64,000 nt of DNA, taken from NCBI RefSeq assembly GCF_900142265.1, contig NZ_FRAH01000003.1:62001-126000 (forward strand), given 5' to 3'. Made by a program: the position numbers and the translations under genes. Source of the DNA: Anaerotignum lactatifermentans DSM 14214 (GTDB lineage: Bacteria; Bacillota; Clostridia; Lachnospirales; Anaerotignaceae). The notes below the pieces were generated by a model. The model was given only the letters and a program-made list of their open reading frames with translations, was not told the origin of the DNA and did no database searches. Numbering within the stretch: position 1 is the stretch's first letter; each line of letters begins with the position of its first letter. Of the stretch, positions 1 through 8,918 are shown piece by piece.

Positions 1-1842
1 GCAGCGGGGGCATTTGCCCACCACTTCGCGGGGCGGCGTGAACAGGTACTCAGTCCCCTTGATGACCTGATAGGTTCTCACCAACTCCCGGAGCATGGCA
101 CAGATCCCGCCCATGAAGTCCTCCGGGGACAGCTCGCCGCGCTCGATCTCGCTTAAACGGTGTTCCCATTCAGCGGTCAGCAGGGGCGATTGCAGCTGTT
201 CCGGCAGAACGGTAATCAGGGACACCGCATCTTTGGATGGCATGAGCTGCACAGCTTTCTTACTCTTTTTTCGCTCCAAAAAGCCGGTGGACACCAGCTT
301 TTCCAGAATCCCGGCGCGGGTGGCCGGGGTTCCTAAACCCTGACGCTCCGCATCCTCCGGCATATCGTCTTTCCCGGCAGTTTCCATCGCGGAAAGCAGC
401 GTATCCTCGGTGAAGTGTTTGGGCGGGCTGGTTTTGCCCTCCTTGACGGTAGCGCCGGAAAGGTGCAGCGTCTGACCCTCGGACAGTTCTGGCAGACGGC
501 CTCCGTCCGGCAGGGCCTTGTCCTCGGTTTCCTTGTCCGGCTCCGCATTTTTCAGCGCAGCACGGTAGGCAGCGTCCAGCGCCCGCCAGCCGGGGCGCTT
601 CACCGTTTTGCCCTTGGTGGTAAACTCCGCACCGGCACACTCCACGGTGACAGCAGTTTCTGAGTAAGTATGCGGTTCCGCCACCGCGCACAGCAGGCGC
701 AAGGCTACAAGTTCCAAAATCATCCGTTCACCCACCGGCAGACTGGACAGGTCGGCGTTTTGGAGATTGCGGGTGGGGATCACTGCATGGTGGTCGGTCA
801 CTTTTTTGTCGTTGATGACCGCACCGGCATCACAGGAAATGGCGATCCCTTTGCGAAACGGCATGGCGTTGGCAACCAGATTGACCAGCACCGGCAATCC
901 CTCCGCCATATCCGAAGTCAGATAGCGGCTGTCTGTGCGGGGATAGGTGCAGAGCTTCTTTTCATACAGGTTTTGCAGATAATCAAGCGTTTGCTGGGCC
1001 GTATATCCCAACAATCGGTTGGCATCCCGTTGGAGGGTAGTCAGGTCATAGAGGGCGGGCGGCTTCTCGGATTTGTCCTTGCGCTCCACCTTTTTGACCG
1101 TCACATCCGCACCCTGACAGGCAGTTTTCAGCTGCTCGGCGGCAGCCTTATCCGCCATGCGTTCCCCGGAAACGGAAAACTCAGGTAGCTCCAGGACTAT
1201 CGTGTAAAACGGAACCGGCTTGAAGGTGTCGATCTCGGCTTCCCGCTGAACGATGAGGGCCAGCGTCGGGGACATGACGCGCCCAATATTCAAAGTGCGG
1301 TGGTACAGCACCGAAAACAGTCTTGTGGCGTTGATACCAACCAGCCAGTCTGCCTTGGCGCGGCAGAGGGCCGCCTGATGCAGACCGTCATAGTCCGCAC
1401 CGGGGCGCAGGTTCGCAAAGCCCTCCCGGATGGCGGAGTCCTCCATTGAGGAAATCCAGAGCCGCTTCATGGGTTTTTGGCATCCCGCCAGCTCATAGAC
1501 GCTGCGGAAAATTAACTCACCCTCGCGTCCGGCATCGCAGGCGTTTACCACCTCGGTCACGTCCGGGGCGTTCATCAGCTGTTTCAGGACAGCAAACTGT
1601 TTCTTTTTGTCTTTGCCCACCACCATCTGCCAATGCTCCGGTAGGATGGGCAGATCGTCATAGCGCCACTTGGCATAGTCCGGGTTATATACATCGGCAT
1701 CGGCCAACCCAGCCAGATGCCCCACGCACCAGCTGACCCGCCAGCCGTTTCCTTCCAGATAGCCGTCCTTGCGGACAGTCGCGCCGATCACGGTGGCCAG
1801 ACTTTGGGCAACAGACGGTTTTTCAGCGATTACCAGCTTCAT
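1..1842 (-). CDS. topB: DNA topoisomerase III of an ICE (3' end cut by window)
   Basis: Type IA topoisomerase that passes single DNA strands; conjugative elements of Firmicutes usually carry their own copy, probably to help process element DNA. The visible 614 codons open with MKLVIAEKPSVAQSL, the Toprim start, followed by the acidic Toprim motif CDAGREGE near residue 102. The catalytic tyrosine is in CTYPRTDS at about residue 300, and GRVMSPTLA matches the family's GRVxxP motif. The last visible residues, GKCPRC, are the start of the C-terminal zinc-ribbon region, so only the tail lies beyond the window. The start ATG follows AAAGGAGG and overlaps the end of the upstream small Cys gene by 20 bp. 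Family is certain; the role in transfer is inferred from context. Confidence 0.95.
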   Translation of the reverse strand, partial: MKLVIAEKPSVAQSLATVIGATVRKDGYLEGNGWRVSWCVGHLAGLADADVYNPDYAKWRYDDLPILPEHWQMVVGKDKKKQFAVLKQLMNAPDVTEVVNACDAGREGELIFRSVYELAGCQKPMKRLWISSMEDSAIREGFANLRPGADYDGLHQAALCRAKADWLVGINATRLFSVLYHRTLNIGRVMSPTLALIVQREAEIDTFKPVPFYTIVLELPEFSVSGERMADKAAAEQLKTACQGADVTVKKVERKDKSEKPPALYDLTTLQRDANRLLGYTAQQTLDYLQNLYEKKLCTYPRTDSRYLTSDMAEGLPVLVNLVANAMPFRKGIAISCDAGAVINDKKVTDHHAVIPTRNLQNADLSSLPVGERMILELVALRLLCAVAEPHTYSETAVTVECAGAEFTTKGKTVKRPGWRALDAAYRAALKNAEPDKETEDKALPDGGRLPELSEGQTLHLSGATVKEGKTSPPKHFTEDTLLSAMETAGKDDMPEDAERQGLGTPATRAGILEKLVSTGFLERKKSKKAVQLMPSKDAVSLITVLPEQLQSPLLTAEWEHRLSEIERGELSPEDFMGGICAMLRELVRTYQVIKGTEYLFTPPREVVGKCPRC

Positions 1843-2035
1843 GGTTTGTTTTCCTCCTTTTCTTGAGCCATCGTTCCATCTCACGATGGCAGACTCCCAC
1901 GCAGGGCTGCCCATAATTCCCACAGCCATAACAGGGGTGGCTTTTGGGTAAAGAGAGAGGACGGGAAGTGTCCTTCCCGCCCTCCGGCCTGCGTGTCATC
2001 ATGCGTTCATAGGGGCTGTCGGTAAACCGGGTCAT
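1823..2035 (-). CDS. Small cysteine-rich ICE protein, unknown function
   Basis: A 70-residue protein whose start overlaps the stop of the DUF4366 gene as ATGA and whose end overlaps the topB start by 20 bp, so it sits in a tightly coupled gene string. The middle carries a cluster CYGCGNYGQPCVGVC (CxxC, then CxxxC) that could bind zinc, followed by a basic tail (REMERWLKKRRKTNH). No signal peptide or membrane segment is seen. I do not recognise a named family. Small proteins with such Cys clusters occur at this place in related elements as far as I recall, but that is memory, not a search. The tail partly reflects the topB ribosome binding site being read through. Confidence 0.65.
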   Translation of the reverse strand: MTRFTDSPYERMMTRRPEGGKDTSRPLSLPKSHPCYGCGNYGQPCVGVCHREMERWLKKRRKTNHEAGNR

Positions 2036-2799
2036 GGGGTCTCATCCTCACTTTCTTCACCGCCGCCCCTGTCAGAGTCCAGCTCGTCCGATTCCTCGTC
2101 CTCCAGTTCGATGTCTTCCTCGTCCGGCAGTTCCTCGCCGTCCTCATAGTCATAATCGTCTGGATTGCTGCTGTTTTTGTGGTTGGCTTTACCCTTAATA
2201 AATTTGAAGTAGGCAAAGGCAGCGCCGCCCATCACAGCCAGCACCAGCAGCAGGACAGCCGGGTTTAGTCCTGCGGATTCTTTTTTCTCAGGCTTCGCAG
2301 GTTCCTCCGGTGTTTCCGGCTCCGGTTCCTTGCCGGTACAGCCGGTCATGTCCGTACTGCACACCTCGCATTTGGTGTTGACTGCACCGGCTTCACATTT
2401 TTCCGTGCAGTTGCAGACAGCGGGCGGTTTCTCGGCGGATTGCCCGTCCTCCATCAGCGCCATCAGGTCGGCCTCGTCCACCTGATTTAAGAAATGGACG
2501 GCGGTTTCCTTGTCCTCGTTGGCCCGGTCAATGAGGATATAAAAATAGTTGCCCGCCTTGGTGGTGACGGTAATGAGCTGCTTGTTGCCGCCGAAATCGT
2601 CCACCAGGGCAACGTTGCCCTCCGGGGTCAGGGCAGGGCTGTCCTCGGTTTCCTCCACCACCACATCTTCATCGTTGGTGGCATCCTCTGCCGGGGGCTG
2701 CTCCGTTCCCTGGGCAAAAGCGGTGACAGAAAAACCGCCCATCAGCACCAGTGCGGCGCAGAGGGCGGAAAGGGTCTTAAAAATTCTCTTATTCTTCAT
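2032..2799 (-). CDS. DUF4366 (CD1107-like) exported ICE protein
   Basis: A secreted, membrane-anchored protein of the conjugation gene block. From ATG 2799 (MKNKRIFKTLSALC) the first 30 residues form a signal peptide ending near AFA. The centre holds a cysteine cluster (CNCTEKC, then CEVC and a later Cys) typical of DUF4366. One membrane helix (VLLLVLAVMGGAAFAYF) follows, then a very acidic tail rich in Asp/Glu. The topology predicts the Cys domain outside the cell and the acidic tail inside. An upstream in-frame ATG at 2823 would lengthen the N-terminus and spoil the signal peptide, so 2799 is preferred. It overlaps DUF4315 by 11 bp. Its exact role in transfer is unknown. Confidence 0.88.
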   Translation of the reverse strand: MKNKRIFKTLSALCAALVLMGGFSVTAFAQGTEQPPAEDATNDEDVVVEETEDSPALTPEGNVALVDDFGGNKQLITVTTKAGNYFYILIDRANEDKETAVHFLNQVDEADLMALMEDGQSAEKPPAVCNCTEKCEAGAVNTKCEVCSTDMTGCTGKEPEPETPEEPAKPEKKESAGLNPAVLLLVLAVMGGAAFAYFKFIKGKANHKNSSNPDDYDYEDGEELPDEEDIELEDEESDELDSDRGGGEESEDETP

Positions 2800-3031
2800 G
2801 GGCGGTGTCCTCCCGTTCGTCATGGACAGCCATACCGGGGTGCGTGCCGCCGGACAGCATGGCGCTTAACTGCTCAGGGGTCATACGCATAGCGCGCACC
2901 ATCTGGACGATCTCCAGATTTTCCGCTTCAGTTTTCTGCGCTTCCAGCGTTTTCAGCTTTTCCTGATACTCTGCGATCTTCTCACGGGTTTTCGCAATTT
3001 CCCGGTCAATGCGTTCAATTTTCGTAGCCAT
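2789..3031 (-). CDS. DUF4315 family ICE protein
   Basis: An 80-residue protein starting MATKIERIDREIAKTREKI. The first 50 residues are a heptad-like coiled coil rich in Lys and Glu, followed by a short globular tail (MTPEQLSAMLSG). That matches DUF4315, a small conserved partner of DUF4366 in Clostridia ICEs. ATG 3031 is chosen because AGGAGTG lies eight bases upstream; an in-frame TTG at 3037 is less likely. The gene lies between the CHAP hydrolase and DUF4366 genes and overlaps the latter, so they are co-translated. The function is not known; the coiled coil suggests a scaffolding or assembly partner. Confidence 0.85.
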   Translation of the reverse strand: MATKIERIDREIAKTREKIAEYQEKLKTLEAQKTEAENLEIVQMVRAMRMTPEQLSAMLSGGTHPGMAVHDEREDTAHEE

Positions 3032-3058
3032 AATCAATCACTCCTATCAAAAGATTTG

Positions 3059-4792
3059 TCACCAGTTCATCAGGCCGTAGCCCTTGATGCACTCGTAGTT
3101 CACATCGTAACTTCTGATTTTGCAGGCATCGCCGCTGTTTCCCTCTACGGTATAGACCCGGCTGCCGTCTGTGCCGATGACGATGCCCACATGGTCGGCG
3201 CTGCCGTCCAGGTCCCAATCGAAGAAGATGGCATCGCCGGGGGCCAGATTGTCATAGCCCCGCGCGCCCCATTGTCCATGAGATTGGAACCAGGGAACCC
3301 CTTGGGACTGGCAGCCTGCAAAGCGCGGTTCAGACAGACCCATCTGGCCGTAGCACCAGGACACGAAGCAGGCGCACCATTCCACACGGGAATTGAAGCC
3401 GTACCAGCTCCAGTAGGGCTGCCCGCCCACATTGCCCACCTGACGTTTGGCCAGTTCCACCAGCTCCGGGTTGCCGGGGCGTGTACCGTTGATAAACTCC
3501 ACACCCTCCAAACTCTCGGAATCGCTGGTATTTGTGGAACCGCCGCCGAAGATCAGCGGCTTGTTGCCCAGGGTGGTCCGGTACACCTGATACATTTCCA
3601 GCTGGTCCGGGGTCAAAAGCTCCGTGGCAACGGAGGAAATGGGTTTGCTGGTAAGCGTTACATTCAAAATGTAGTAGTTATAGGGAACCTCAACGGTATA
3701 GCTGTTGCCCTCGCTGTCCGTCCGGGTTTCCGTCCGGTAGCGCACCTCGACTTCCTCGGTAAGCGTCAGCTGATACTGTGCGTTGAATACGCGCTCCAGC
3801 TCCGCCTGTGCGCTCTGTCGGGTGTAGCCCTGCAACACGGCAGACAGGTATGCCGCAAGCTCATGGGGGTCATGTCCGATCATATCCAGGTCATAACGGT
3901 ATTCGTCATATCCCAGATAGCTGCTCTCAATGTTGTCGATCTCGGCTTGCAGCGCCGCTTCCTTGGCGGCGTAATCGGCCTCCACCGCAACAAGTTCCGG
4001 GTCATCCGACGGATAGGTAGAACCGGAAATGGCAGAACCAATGCTCTGCGCCATCATGGAGCAGGAGGACATGGTATTGAGCAGCAGGCAGATGAGCAGA
4101 AAAATCGCGCCCACAAGCAAGAAGCCTTTTTTGTGACGCATAACAAATGCTCCGGCCTGCTGTGCCTTTTCCTTGACCGTCTTGGCGGCTTTGCCGGTCT
4201 TTTTTGCGGTGTTGGCGGTGTTTCCGGCAGCTTGACCGGCGCGCTTGGCGGCGGCGTATTCCTTTTTAATGGCCTGTTTCTGCTGCCAGCGTGAAAACGG
4301 ATTGCTGGTAAGCTGGGGATTTTCCCGCAAAGACTTCTGGTACAGGGCGTTCACATTGGCCTTTTCCAGCTTTTGTTCCGCCTGTGCCGCCTTGCGGTAT
4401 GGCTTCAGCTTGTGACTGCGGTAGCCTTCCTGGACCAGCCGCGCACCGGTTTCAACAGCTTCCTCAGACTTGTGGGCGCTCTCCACGCCCACATTGTCCT
4501 GTTCCGTTTTACGGATTTCCTTGTGAAGTTTCCCCAGCGCCGCATCTCCCGGAGCATCCCGGACCGCCTGGGACAGCTTGGAGGGCGGCTTTTTCTTATC
4601 CTCCAGCACCAGTTTGGTGGTCACTTTGCCGGTCTTAGGGTCCACCGTTTTTTGCCGCACCTGCTTTTTGGGGATTTTCGCCTGCGCTCTGTCTGCTTTG
4701 GCGGCGGCCCGGTCTGCTTTACGGATGGGCTTTTCCAGCGCCGGGTCAGCGCGTTCCTCGTCTGTAAAGTGCAGGCGCGGTTCCTTACGCAT
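3059..4792 (-). CDS. CD1108-type conjugation protein with CHAP peptidoglycan hydrolase domain
   Basis: Probable cell-wall hydrolase of the type IV secretion machine, opening peptidoglycan for the transfer channel (VirB1-like role). The first 220 residues are cytoplasmic, very basic and Ala/Lys rich with coiled-coil character. One membrane helix follows (GFLLVGAIFLLICLLLNTM). An outer stalk with coiled coil comes next, then a CHAP domain over the last 150 residues. The likely catalytic Cys lies in VEWCACFVSWCYGQ and His in SADHVGIVIG. ATG 4792 (MRKEPRLHF) is preferred over GTG 4801. It overlaps the upstream unknown gene by 8 bp. Family assignment is firm; enzymatic activity is inferred from the intact motif. 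Confidence 0.92.
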   Translation of the reverse strand: MRKEPRLHFTDEERADPALEKPIRKADRAAAKADRAQAKIPKKQVRQKTVDPKTGKVTTKLVLEDKKKPPSKLSQAVRDAPGDAALGKLHKEIRKTEQDNVGVESAHKSEEAVETGARLVQEGYRSHKLKPYRKAAQAEQKLEKANVNALYQKSLRENPQLTSNPFSRWQQKQAIKKEYAAAKRAGQAAGNTANTAKKTGKAAKTVKEKAQQAGAFVMRHKKGFLLVGAIFLLICLLLNTMSSCSMMAQSIGSAISGSTYPSDDPELVAVEADYAAKEAALQAEIDNIESSYLGYDEYRYDLDMIGHDPHELAAYLSAVLQGYTRQSAQAELERVFNAQYQLTLTEEVEVRYRTETRTDSEGNSYTVEVPYNYYILNVTLTSKPISSVATELLTPDQLEMYQVYRTTLGNKPLIFGGGSTNTSDSESLEGVEFINGTRPGNPELVELAKRQVGNVGGQPYWSWYGFNSRVEWCACFVSWCYGQMGLSEPRFAGCQSQGVPWFQSHGQWGARGYDNLAPGDAIFFDWDLDGSADHVGIVIGTDGSRVYTVEGNSGDACKIRSYDVNYECIKGYGLMNW

Positions 4793-5153
4793 ACCAGCCA
4801 CCCGCCATCAGGTCATCCAGCAGCACACAGGTTTCCGCATATACTGGAATCTGAATGGTTTCTGCCGGAAAAACCGTTGTGGACAGGAAAAGCGCCATCA
4901 GGGTTCCTCTTGCCATGTCCCGATCCTGAATTGGGCTGCCAATAAACAGCTTGGGAACATCCGGTATGCCCTCTGTCCAGATATGGTGAATCCGGGTAAA
5001 TCCGGCATAGCCCTTGGGCGTGAGATTTTTTGCTGTCTTTTCCTGCTCATAGCAGTAATGGACGGCGGCGCGAAGCAGTTCCACCATCTGCTCACAGCCG
5101 CTGACAGCGGCCAGAAGCAGACCTGCGCCTTTTTCAATTTCTTTCTTTGTCAT
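4785..5153 (-). CDS. Conserved ICE protein of unknown function
   Basis: A 122-residue protein between virB4 and the CHAP hydrolase gene, overlapping both (20 bp with virB4, 8 bp with the hydrolase). ATG 5153 (MTKKEIEKGAGLLLAAV) is chosen because GGAGG stands nine bases upstream; the ATG at 5162 touches the GGAGG. The sequence is alpha-helical in character, with one Cys near the start and one near the end, and no signal peptide or clear membrane segment. I do not recognise the family. Its place and translational coupling say it belongs to the transfer module. A small accessory to the VirB4 ATPase or the hydrolase is possible but unproven. Confidence 0.75.
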   Translation of the reverse strand: MTKKEIEKGAGLLLAAVSGCEQMVELLRAAVHYCYEQEKTAKNLTPKGYAGFTRIHHIWTEGIPDVPKLFIGSPIQDRDMARGTLMALFLSTTVFPAETIQIPVYAETCVLLDDLMAGGWYA

Positions 5154-7614
5154 GCTGTTCATCCTCCTTTTTTAAGTCCAACGGTTTGGTGGTCATGATA
5201 CGGTACAGTTCCGTATTCTTGGGGAAGTGGTCCACAAACGGCAGGATCGTGGAACCGTAGAACAAAAGCCCTTCGCCCTCACCGGAGTGGGTCACATAAG
5301 ATAGCTGGTGTGTAGAAATACCCAGCTGCTTGGCGAGAATCTGCCGGTCTCCGCCCGCCTGGTTGAGCATATACACGAAGTCGGAGTTTTCAAAGATGTT
5401 CTCAACCTCGCGGCTGCTCAAAAGGTCTTTGACGTTCTGCGTGATACCGGTCGGGATGCCGCCCCATTTACGGAATCGCTTCCAAATCTCCACCGTATAG
5501 GCGGCGGTCTGTTCCTCTTTCAGCAGCAGGTGCATCTCGTCGATGTAGTAACGGGTGGACTTGTGGGCGGCGCGGTTGATGGTGACGCGGTTCCACACCT
5601 GGTCCTGCACCACCAGCATCCCGATTTTCTTCAGCTGCTTGCCCAGTTCCTTAATGTCATAACAGACAATGCGGTTGTTGATGTCTACATTGGTCCGGTG
5701 ATTGAACACATTGAGGGAGCCGGTCACATAGATTTCCAGCGCCGTGGCGATGTACTGTGCCTCTTTTTCCTCCTGCGCCCGCAAGAGATTATACAAATCC
5801 TCCAGAATGGGCATATTCTCTGGGCGCGGGTCGTTGAGATAGTCCTGATAGACCAGCCGCACACAACGGTCGATGATGGTTTTCTGCACCGGCTGCAAGC
5901 CCTCCTTGCCGCCCACGATCAGCTCGCACAAGCTGAGAATGAAGTCAGATTTGAGTGACAGCGGGCTTTCATCGTCCGAGTAGTCCAGGTTCAAGTCCAT
6001 TGGGTTAAGATAGTTGGTGGAGGTGGGCGAAATTTTGATAACCTGCCCATGCAGACGCACCACCAGAGGGGCATATTCCGCTTCCGGGTCCAGGATTTCC
6101 ACCTCGTCGGAAGTCAGCAGGAAGCAGTTGGCGATCTCACGCTTGGCGCTGAAAGATTTACCGGAACCCGGTGTGCCGAGAATCAGCCCATTAGGGTTTT
6201 TCAGCAGCTTGCGGTCCACCATGATAAGGTTGTTGGACAGGGCGTTGATGCCATAGTACAGAGCTTCTTTGCCGTTCTGGAATAATTCCTGGGTGGTAAA
6301 CGGCACAAAGATTGCCGTGGAACTGGTGGTCAGTCCGCGCTGAATCTCAATCTGGTTGATGCCCAGGGGCAGGCAGCTCATCAGCCCTTCCTCCTGCTGG
6401 AAGTCCAGCCTTGTCAGCTGGCAGTTGTATTTCTGTGCAATGGAACTGGCCTGGAACACATTGTTGTCCAGCTGGCGGGGGTTATCCGCCGTGTTCAGCA
6501 CCAGAAATGTCACAAGGAACATTCGCTCGTTGCGGCTCTGCAAATCCTGCAAGAGCTTTTTGGCCTCAACACCATAAGTGGCAAGGTCGGAAGGAATGAT
6601 GTCCATGTCATATCCGGCACGGACAGCCTTTTTCTGTTCCTCAATTTTGCTGCGGTCCAGATCGGTGATTTTTCGCTTGACCGTCTTGATGGCCTTGATC
6701 TGATCCACCGACTGGATATGCAGGCTGACAATCAGGTTGGATTCCATATCCAGAAAATCAGCCAGCATCCGGTCATTCAGTTCCGGGGCGAGAATCTGCA
6801 CGAAAGAAACCGCCCCGTACTTTTTACCCATGCGGAACTGCTTGCCGGTGCGGAACTCAAAGGAGCTGGGTGCGATAAAGTCCTTGGTGGACAGGCCGCT
6901 GATGGGGAGCCAGTCCCACTCAAACCGGAACGGCAGCTGCTCGTCCATGTGGAAGATACCATGCAGCTGGGCAAGCCGCGCCTTTCCGTCCAGCGTTTCC
7001 GCCACCACGCCCAGCCGCTTGAAGTTGTTGAGAATGTCGGTCTCAATGCGCTCCAGACGGGGCTTGGCCGCCTTGATGCTGTCTGCGTCAATACCAAAGG
7101 TGAGATACTTGGTTTTAATCAGGCCGTTGTTGCCCTTTGCCAGCTGGTTTTGCAGCATGGTCATGTACTCGATACGGATGCTGTCAAAATCGTCCCCCTG
7201 GAGAGGGATGTTGATGGCGCGGGCAAAGGTTTCCTCCGATGCTGCAAGGTTCAAAAAAGACAGCTCAAACTGAATCGAGCTGTCGAAGTAGTTGAGGAAA
7301 TCGCACCAGCCCTCGAAAATCGCGGTTTTATCCTCGTTCTGTGAAAGCTGATAGTTGATGTCCTGAAATTGAATGGTTTTTGTGTAGTGACCGTCTGATA
7401 CCCGGCAGATACCGTCCGGCCACATTCGTTCATAAGGGATACTGTCCTGCGCCGATTTTTCCTTTTTGTCCGTGCGGTTGGCACGGGCAATCGCAGCTTC
7501 AATCTGCTTTCTGTCGGCGCGGGACAGCTTTTTCTTTGTTTTGACCGGCTGCACAGCTTTTTCCTCGTTTTTTCCGAACAGCCGGTGCAGCCAGTTTTTG
7601 ATTGCCGTAAACAA
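5134..7614 (-). CDS. virB4: VirB4/TraE-type conjugation ATPase
   Basis: The main energising ATPase of the mating channel, acting at the inner face of the membrane. About 826 residues, usual for the family. Walker A is LGTPGSGKSF near residue 480 and Walker B is YYIDEMHLLL near residue 690. The N-terminal half is the CagE/TrbE-like domain that docks on membrane partners. The start is taken as TTG 7614 (MFTAIKNWL), eight bases after GAGGAGG; an upstream ATG at 7662 has no such site. With this start the gene overlaps prgI by 116 bp in another frame. Its neighbours PrgI and the VirB6-like protein are its expected membrane partners. Confidence 0.95.
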   Translation of the reverse strand: MFTAIKNWLHRLFGKNEEKAVQPVKTKKKLSRADRKQIEAAIARANRTDKKEKSAQDSIPYERMWPDGICRVSDGHYTKTIQFQDINYQLSQNEDKTAIFEGWCDFLNYFDSSIQFELSFLNLAASEETFARAINIPLQGDDFDSIRIEYMTMLQNQLAKGNNGLIKTKYLTFGIDADSIKAAKPRLERIETDILNNFKRLGVVAETLDGKARLAQLHGIFHMDEQLPFRFEWDWLPISGLSTKDFIAPSSFEFRTGKQFRMGKKYGAVSFVQILAPELNDRMLADFLDMESNLIVSLHIQSVDQIKAIKTVKRKITDLDRSKIEEQKKAVRAGYDMDIIPSDLATYGVEAKKLLQDLQSRNERMFLVTFLVLNTADNPRQLDNNVFQASSIAQKYNCQLTRLDFQQEEGLMSCLPLGINQIEIQRGLTTSSTAIFVPFTTQELFQNGKEALYYGINALSNNLIMVDRKLLKNPNGLILGTPGSGKSFSAKREIANCFLLTSDEVEILDPEAEYAPLVVRLHGQVIKISPTSTNYLNPMDLNLDYSDDESPLSLKSDFILSLCELIVGGKEGLQPVQKTIIDRCVRLVYQDYLNDPRPENMPILEDLYNLLRAQEEKEAQYIATALEIYVTGSLNVFNHRTNVDINNRIVCYDIKELGKQLKKIGMLVVQDQVWNRVTINRAAHKSTRYYIDEMHLLLKEEQTAAYTVEIWKRFRKWGGIPTGITQNVKDLLSSREVENIFENSDFVYMLNQAGGDRQILAKQLGISTHQLSYVTHSGEGEGLLFYGSTILPFVDHFPKNTELYRIMTTKPLDLKKEDEQHDKERN

Positions 7615-7966
7615 TGTGTGACACCTCCTCGTCGAGATTTGCCTGCCGCTGCAACACGGCATAGAAGTTATTGGTGCGGTAGGGGCGCTGCCTGGGGCGG
7701 ATCACCGTGACGCGGATGATATTGCCCACAATCTTTTCCAACGGCTGACCATGCTTTTCATACATCGCCAGCAGGAAGAAGGGCAGCATCACGAACATCA
7801 TGCACAGGGCTGCCGTACTGTTTCCGGCAGAGCCACGGAGCAGAAAGAACAGCGGTACGCCCAAAAGCGCCCCTCCGCCGAAGCAGACTAACTGCCGCTT
7901 GGTTAAGTTGAAAGCAACCTTGGTTTTGACTTTCGTCAGGTCTTTGGGTACAGGTACATAGGCCAT
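7499..7966 (-). CDS. prgI: PrgI family conjugation membrane protein
   Basis: A 155-residue membrane protein of the transfer channel, corresponding to TcpE/VirB3-like proteins. After a short cytoplasmic head (MAYVPVPKDLTKVKTKVAF) there are two closely spaced hydrophobic helices (residues about 25-45 and 55-75), then a hydrophilic tail. ATG 7966 follows AAGGAGGGAG; longer in-frame starts lie inside the VirB6-like gene and are rejected. The tail overlaps the first 116 bp of virB4 in a different frame, so the last 38 or so residues are constrained by both genes. The basic end (KKRGKS, RRQKAD) may be a by-product of that overlap. Confidence 0.88.
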   Translation of the reverse strand: MAYVPVPKDLTKVKTKVAFNLTKRQLVCFGGGALLGVPLFFLLRGSAGNSTAALCMMFVMLPFFLLAMYEKHGQPLEKIVGNIIRVTVIRPRQRPYRTNNFYAVLQRQANLDEEVSHIVYGNQKLAAPAVRKKRGKSCAAGQNKEKAVPRRQKAD

Positions 7967-7982
7967 AGAAACTCCCTCCTTC

Positions 7983-8852
7983 TTAATGAGCCTGGAATAC
8001 AGCTTTTGCAAGGCTTCCGGTCTTAAAGAGGGTAAAACACAGTAAAACCGTATAGCCCACACAGCTCCAAATCGCCATAATCACATCTTCCTCGGTAGCG
8101 ATGTCCTGTACCAGTACAGCATAAATCGCCACACAGACAATGATGAGAAATGCCTGGAATCCCAGCGCCAACAGGGAGCGCAGATAGTTCTGGCCCATGC
8201 CGCCCCATTCCTTGCCCATCATGGCAGCCATAGGGATGGGCGCAACGGATGTCACAAGGTAAATTTCAATCATACGGCCATAAATCACGATGAAGATGCA
8301 GATATACAGCGCCCACATGGTAACGCCGATAAACATACTCTGGAACCAAAGCCCGAACAACGGACCCAAATCCATTTCCATCAGCCGAGGTTCCATGTCC
8401 GTAAGGACAGAGGAAATATCAATGGCTGCATCCGAAGAAATGATCCCGGATGCCTGTGCCACCACACTCTGCGCCATATCAAACACGCCCATGACGATAT
8501 TCCATGTATTCGTGACAAGGAGTATGGCTGCGGCTGACTTGAACACCCATTTGAAAATCATCCAGGTGTCCACATCATGCAGGTTGTTTTTGTCGGTAAT
8601 CATCTGGATCAGTTCCAGCGTCATTACAATCGCCAGAATCACACCGGCGATGGGAACCATGATGGAGTTGGAGAGGCTCTGGATCATGCTGAAAATGCCG
8701 CCGTTCCAGCCCTGCGGCGTTTGCCCAACCTGCACGGATATATCTCCGACCTGCTGGTTTACAGAATCGAACATCCCGGACAGGTTGCCCATAATGCCGC
8801 CTACAAGCATTTCCTTGAGCCACTCAGTAAGCGCGTCCAGCAGAAAATCCAT
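7983..8852 (-). CDS. VirB6/TrbL-like multi-pass conjugation protein
   Basis: A 289-residue polytopic membrane protein forming part of the DNA translocation channel. Hydrophobic helices can be seen at about residues 62-84, 105-125, 180-205, 235-258 and 262-280, with a Gly/Gln-rich outer segment near residues 20-55. Such proteins sit between the pilin-like Maff2 gene and prgI/virB4 in Clostridia ICEs, as here. The start ATG has AAAGGAGG at good spacing. The gene is separated from Maff2 by 66 bp and from prgI by 16 bp, consistent with one operon. Annotation rests on topology and gene order rather than on a catalytic motif. Confidence 0.88.
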   Translation of the reverse strand: MDFLLDALTEWLKEMLVGGIMGNLSGMFDSVNQQVGDISVQVGQTPQGWNGGIFSMIQSLSNSIMVPIAGVILAIVMTLELIQMITDKNNLHDVDTWMIFKWVFKSAAAILLVTNTWNIVMGVFDMAQSVVAQASGIISSDAAIDISSVLTDMEPRLMEMDLGPLFGLWFQSMFIGVTMWALYICIFIVIYGRMIEIYLVTSVAPIPMAAMMGKEWGGMGQNYLRSLLALGFQAFLIIVCVAIYAVLVQDIATEEDVIMAIWSCVGYTVLLCFTLFKTGSLAKAVFQAH

Positions 8853-8918
8853 ACAGTGTGACCTCCTTTCAGCCCCTCCCGATTATTACGGGAGGGGCAA
8901 GGATTTTTCAGGGACAGT

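Noticed and set aside
2032-2823. Longer start of the DUF4366 protein at 2823
   Set aside because: It would place eight polar residues before the signal peptide; the ATG at 2799 gives a normal signal sequence.
3056-4294. A 412-codon plus-strand frame opposite the CHAP hydrolase gene
   Set aside because: No family likeness or ribosome site, and the opposite strand carries a well-recognised protein.
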